Shown: piece after piece, positions 62,301 to 64,000 of the stretch | Layout: each line of letters starts with the position of its first letter | Numbering within the stretch: position 1 is the stretch's first letter | Assembly: GCA_019634415.1 (NCBI GenBank) | Contig: JAHQVJ010000005.1 | Location: 25,955 to 89,954, forward strand | Length of the DNA stretch: 64,000 nucleotides | Source: Myxococcales bacterium | Lineage (GTDB): Bacteria > Myxococcota_A > UBA796 > GCA-2862545 | Reading direction: 5' to 3' | The notes under the pieces: generated by a model | The model's database searches: none | What the model saw: only the letters and a program-made list of their open reading frames with translations | What the model was told of the DNA's origin: nothing | Position numbers and translations under genes: made by a program

Positions 62301-63892
62301 ACAGCTCCAGGGGTGGGCACACGCAGCTCCTGCATCGCTCCGTCGAAGGGCACGACGGCGTCGATCACGGCTCGTACGAAGCAGCCCACACCGTACCGTG
62401 CCCCGTACCACGGCCAGCCGTGCACCCGCTCCTGGGGGCTCCCACCGGGCTGCAGGCGCACCATGACGCGCTCCAGGCGCTCCATGGCCGTGGCGTCGCG
62501 CTGGCCGAGGGTGCGGCGGTAGCGCTCCACGAGCTTGCCCACGGCGTCGCGGGCCGTGGCCTCGGTCTTGCGCGCGGCCTTGGCCAGCCCCGGATCCATT
62601 GCCTCGGCGTGGGGCGCGAACCGTGCCAGCGCCTCCTCGAGGGGGGTGAGGGCGGCCCGCAGTGCCTCGGGATCCGGTGCGTCCGACACCGGCCGCGCGA
62701 GGCGTGCCACCAGCGCGTCGCGGGGACCGGCGAGATCGTCGGCCACGAGCCCGAGCTGCTGTAGCAATCGATCGGTGCCGGCATCCACCACGCGAAAGCG
62801 GGCGCGCGGCACCACCAGCGGCATGGGCACCCCGGCGGCCTCGTACAGCGGCGGGAGCTGCGCGAAGTAGGCGATCTCGCCCGGGCCACCCACGTAGGCG
62901 GCGGTGGGCAGGAGCGTGTCCTGCAGCAGGGGGCGCAGCAGCGCCGAGGTGCTGTGGGGTCCTGCCCGCACCACGTCGTCGGGCACGGTGTCGCGGGTGC
63001 CGCACAGCTGCCAGTGGCCCTCGGGTGCGCCCCGACGCTCCACCCGAAAGCGAGGGCCGCCGCGCCCGTGGGGATGCACGAACGACAGCGGGGAGTCGGG
63101 GCGCACGTGCACCTGCACCCGGAAGCCGGCGGCCTTCAGCTGCTGGGTGCGTGCCCCCAAGGCGCGCGCCCAGGCCTCGGCGTGCTCGATGGCGCTGGCG
63201 TGCAGCGAGGCGGCGGCCTCCACCACGGGCGGCAGCGAGGGGTCCACCACCAGCAGGCCATGCTCGGCGAAGAGCGCCTCGATCCAGTCGCGCAGCGAGT
63301 CTGCGGGGCTGGCTGCGGGCTGGTACGTCCTGCGCAGCAGCGCCATCACGTCGGCGGCGCCGGGCTGGCCCGTGAGCAGGGACTGCAAGCCGTCGAGCGC
63401 CTCCCCCACCCCCTCCGACCACTGCACCGCCGCCACGGATCTGCGGCGATCGCCGCCGTCTCCCGCCACGCGCAGGGTGTGCAGCTCCGAGCCCGCGGGC
63501 ACGTGGGAGGCGGCGATCTCGTCGAAGTCGTGATCCTCGTTCTGCAGCCAGAACAGGGGCACGCAGGGCACGCCCGTCTGCTCGGCGAGCGCTGCAGCGT
63601 CCACGATGGCGGCTGCTGCCTTGTACAGGGTGTACAGCGGGCCACCGAACAGCCCCGCCTGCTGCCCGGTGACCACCACGGCCGCTCCGCCAGCGGCCAG
63701 CGCCTCCCGGTGGGCTCGCTGCTGCTCGGTGGTGGCCTGCAGCGTGTCGAGCACCTGAGGCGCGATTCGCCGGGCGGCTGCCGTCCGGACGGCCCGCGCC
63801 CGATCCTCGGGTCGGCGAAAGCCATCGTGCAGCAGTGCCACCGCGCGCGGTTCACCCTCGAGCCATGCCGCCGTGAAGGAGCCCAACGGCAT
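62297..63892 (-). CDS. bshC: bacillithiol synthesis cysteine-adding enzyme
   Basis: BshC adds cysteine to GlcN-malate to finish bacillithiol. The 531-residue protein has the strong family signature VVVTGQQAGLFGGPLYTLYKAAAAI near residue 70, then PCVPLFWLQNEDHDFDEIA and the later GGPGEIAYFAQLPPLYEAAGVPMPLVVPR. GGAGG lies 5 bases before ATG 63892. It is the first gene of bshC-bshB-bshA. Confidence 0.95.
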   Translation of the reverse strand: MPLGSFTAAWLEGEPRAVALLHDGFRRPEDRARAVRTAAARRIAPQVLDTLQATTEQQRAHREALAAGGAAVVVTGQQAGLFGGPLYTLYKAAAAIVDAAALAEQTGVPCVPLFWLQNEDHDFDEIAASHVPAGSELHTLRVAGDGGDRRRSVAAVQWSEGVGEALDGLQSLLTGQPGAADVMALLRRTYQPAASPADSLRDWIEALFAEHGLLVVDPSLPPVVEAAASLHASAIEHAEAWARALGARTQQLKAAGFRVQVHVRPDSPLSFVHPHGRGGPRFRVERRGAPEGHWQLCGTRDTVPDDVVRAGPHSTSALLRPLLQDTLLPTAAYVGGPGEIAYFAQLPPLYEAAGVPMPLVVPRARFRVVDAGTDRLLQQLGLVADDLAGPRDALVARLARPVSDAPDPEALRAALTPLEEALARFAPHAEAMDPGLAKAARKTEATARDAVGKLVERYRRTLGQRDATAMERLERVMVRLQPGGSPQERVHGWPWYGARYGVGCFVRAVIDAVVPFDGAMQELRVPTPGAV

Positions 63893-64000
63893 CGCCGCCT
63901 CCGTGTCCCCCCCTCTTGCTCTGCCAGGGCGACGGCAGCGGTCCCGTCAGGTCACGAATCGTCGTGCCGCACTTCGTGCCCTCGGACTGGGACGACGGAA
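63893..64000. other. upstream region of bshC; no gene seen
   Basis: These 108 bases at the window edge hold the bshC ribosome site and probably its promoter. A short palindromic GCACTTCGTGC at about 63969-63979 resembles the core of the hairpin at 51299-51313. No convincing ORF was found. Confidence 0.4.

Overview
The window is a GC-rich, gene-dense stretch of a Gram-negative chromosome, most likely from Myxococcota or another deltaproteobacterial lineage. This is inferred from gene content: Hanks-type kinases with periplasmic TPR tails, an FHA/winged-helix regulator, many lipoproteins with Asp/Thr- or Pro/Thr-rich linkers, a MYXO-CTERM-like C-terminus, a selenocysteine protein and MCE lipid transport. 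Genes are packed into operons whose stop and start codons overlap (ATGA, GTGA, TGATG). No gap exceeds about 260 bases. I saw no rRNA, tRNA, CRISPR array, insertion sequence or prophage gene.

Layout. 1-2786: end of an unknown gene, then a purine operon read leftwards (stand-alone IMP cyclohydrolase, purD, an unknown gene). 2916-14242: a nine-gene rightward operon that begins with a pseudokinase and continues through a carboxypeptidase-regulatory-like protein, a TPR lipoprotein, a complete oligopeptide-type ABC importer and a TPR/barrel protein. 14237-18548: phosphofructokinase, a lipoprotein, a YycJ-like hydrolase and an HTTM-like membrane protein. 18526-23772: leftward operon of PDZ protein, nucleotidyltransferase, Ser/Thr kinase and FHA/winged-helix regulator. 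23960-29475: a 1407-residue lipoprotein with a gluzincin-type protease motif, plus a second lipoprotein. 29472-35951: leftward operon of lipoprotein, DUF1501 protein, CxxCH lipoprotein, response regulator and histidine kinase. 36081-38600: Ca-binding repeat protein, Uma2 nuclease and a thioredoxin-like lipoprotein whose in-frame TGA lies in a UxxC motif.

38712-42806: MCE (Mla-type) lipid transporter with two different permease subunits, split between two divergent operons. 42838-47935: lipoprotein, frameshifted murG, metallo-hydrolase, HEAT protein, and an exported lipoprotein with every catalytic motif of vertebrate-type protein-arginine deiminase. 47963-52773: DinG helicase fused to a RadC/JAB domain, acyl-ACP thioesterase, and a cytochrome c/PHM-type copper monooxygenase lipoprotein. 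53034-58744: beta-helix protein, lipoprotein MsrA, and a MYXO-CTERM-like protein with a VWA lipoprotein. 58815-60221: moaD, moaE, trmB. 60172-63892: small lipoprotein and the complete bacillithiol pathway bshC-bshB-bshA.

Themes: thiol and selenol redox chemistry (bacillithiol, UxxC lipoprotein, exported MsrA); an unusually rich set of cell-surface lipoproteins and exported enzymes; and phospho-signalling built into transport and envelope operons. A 13-bp inverted repeat, GTGCA-N3-TGCAC, occurs upstream of two large exported-protein genes and may mark a small regulon.
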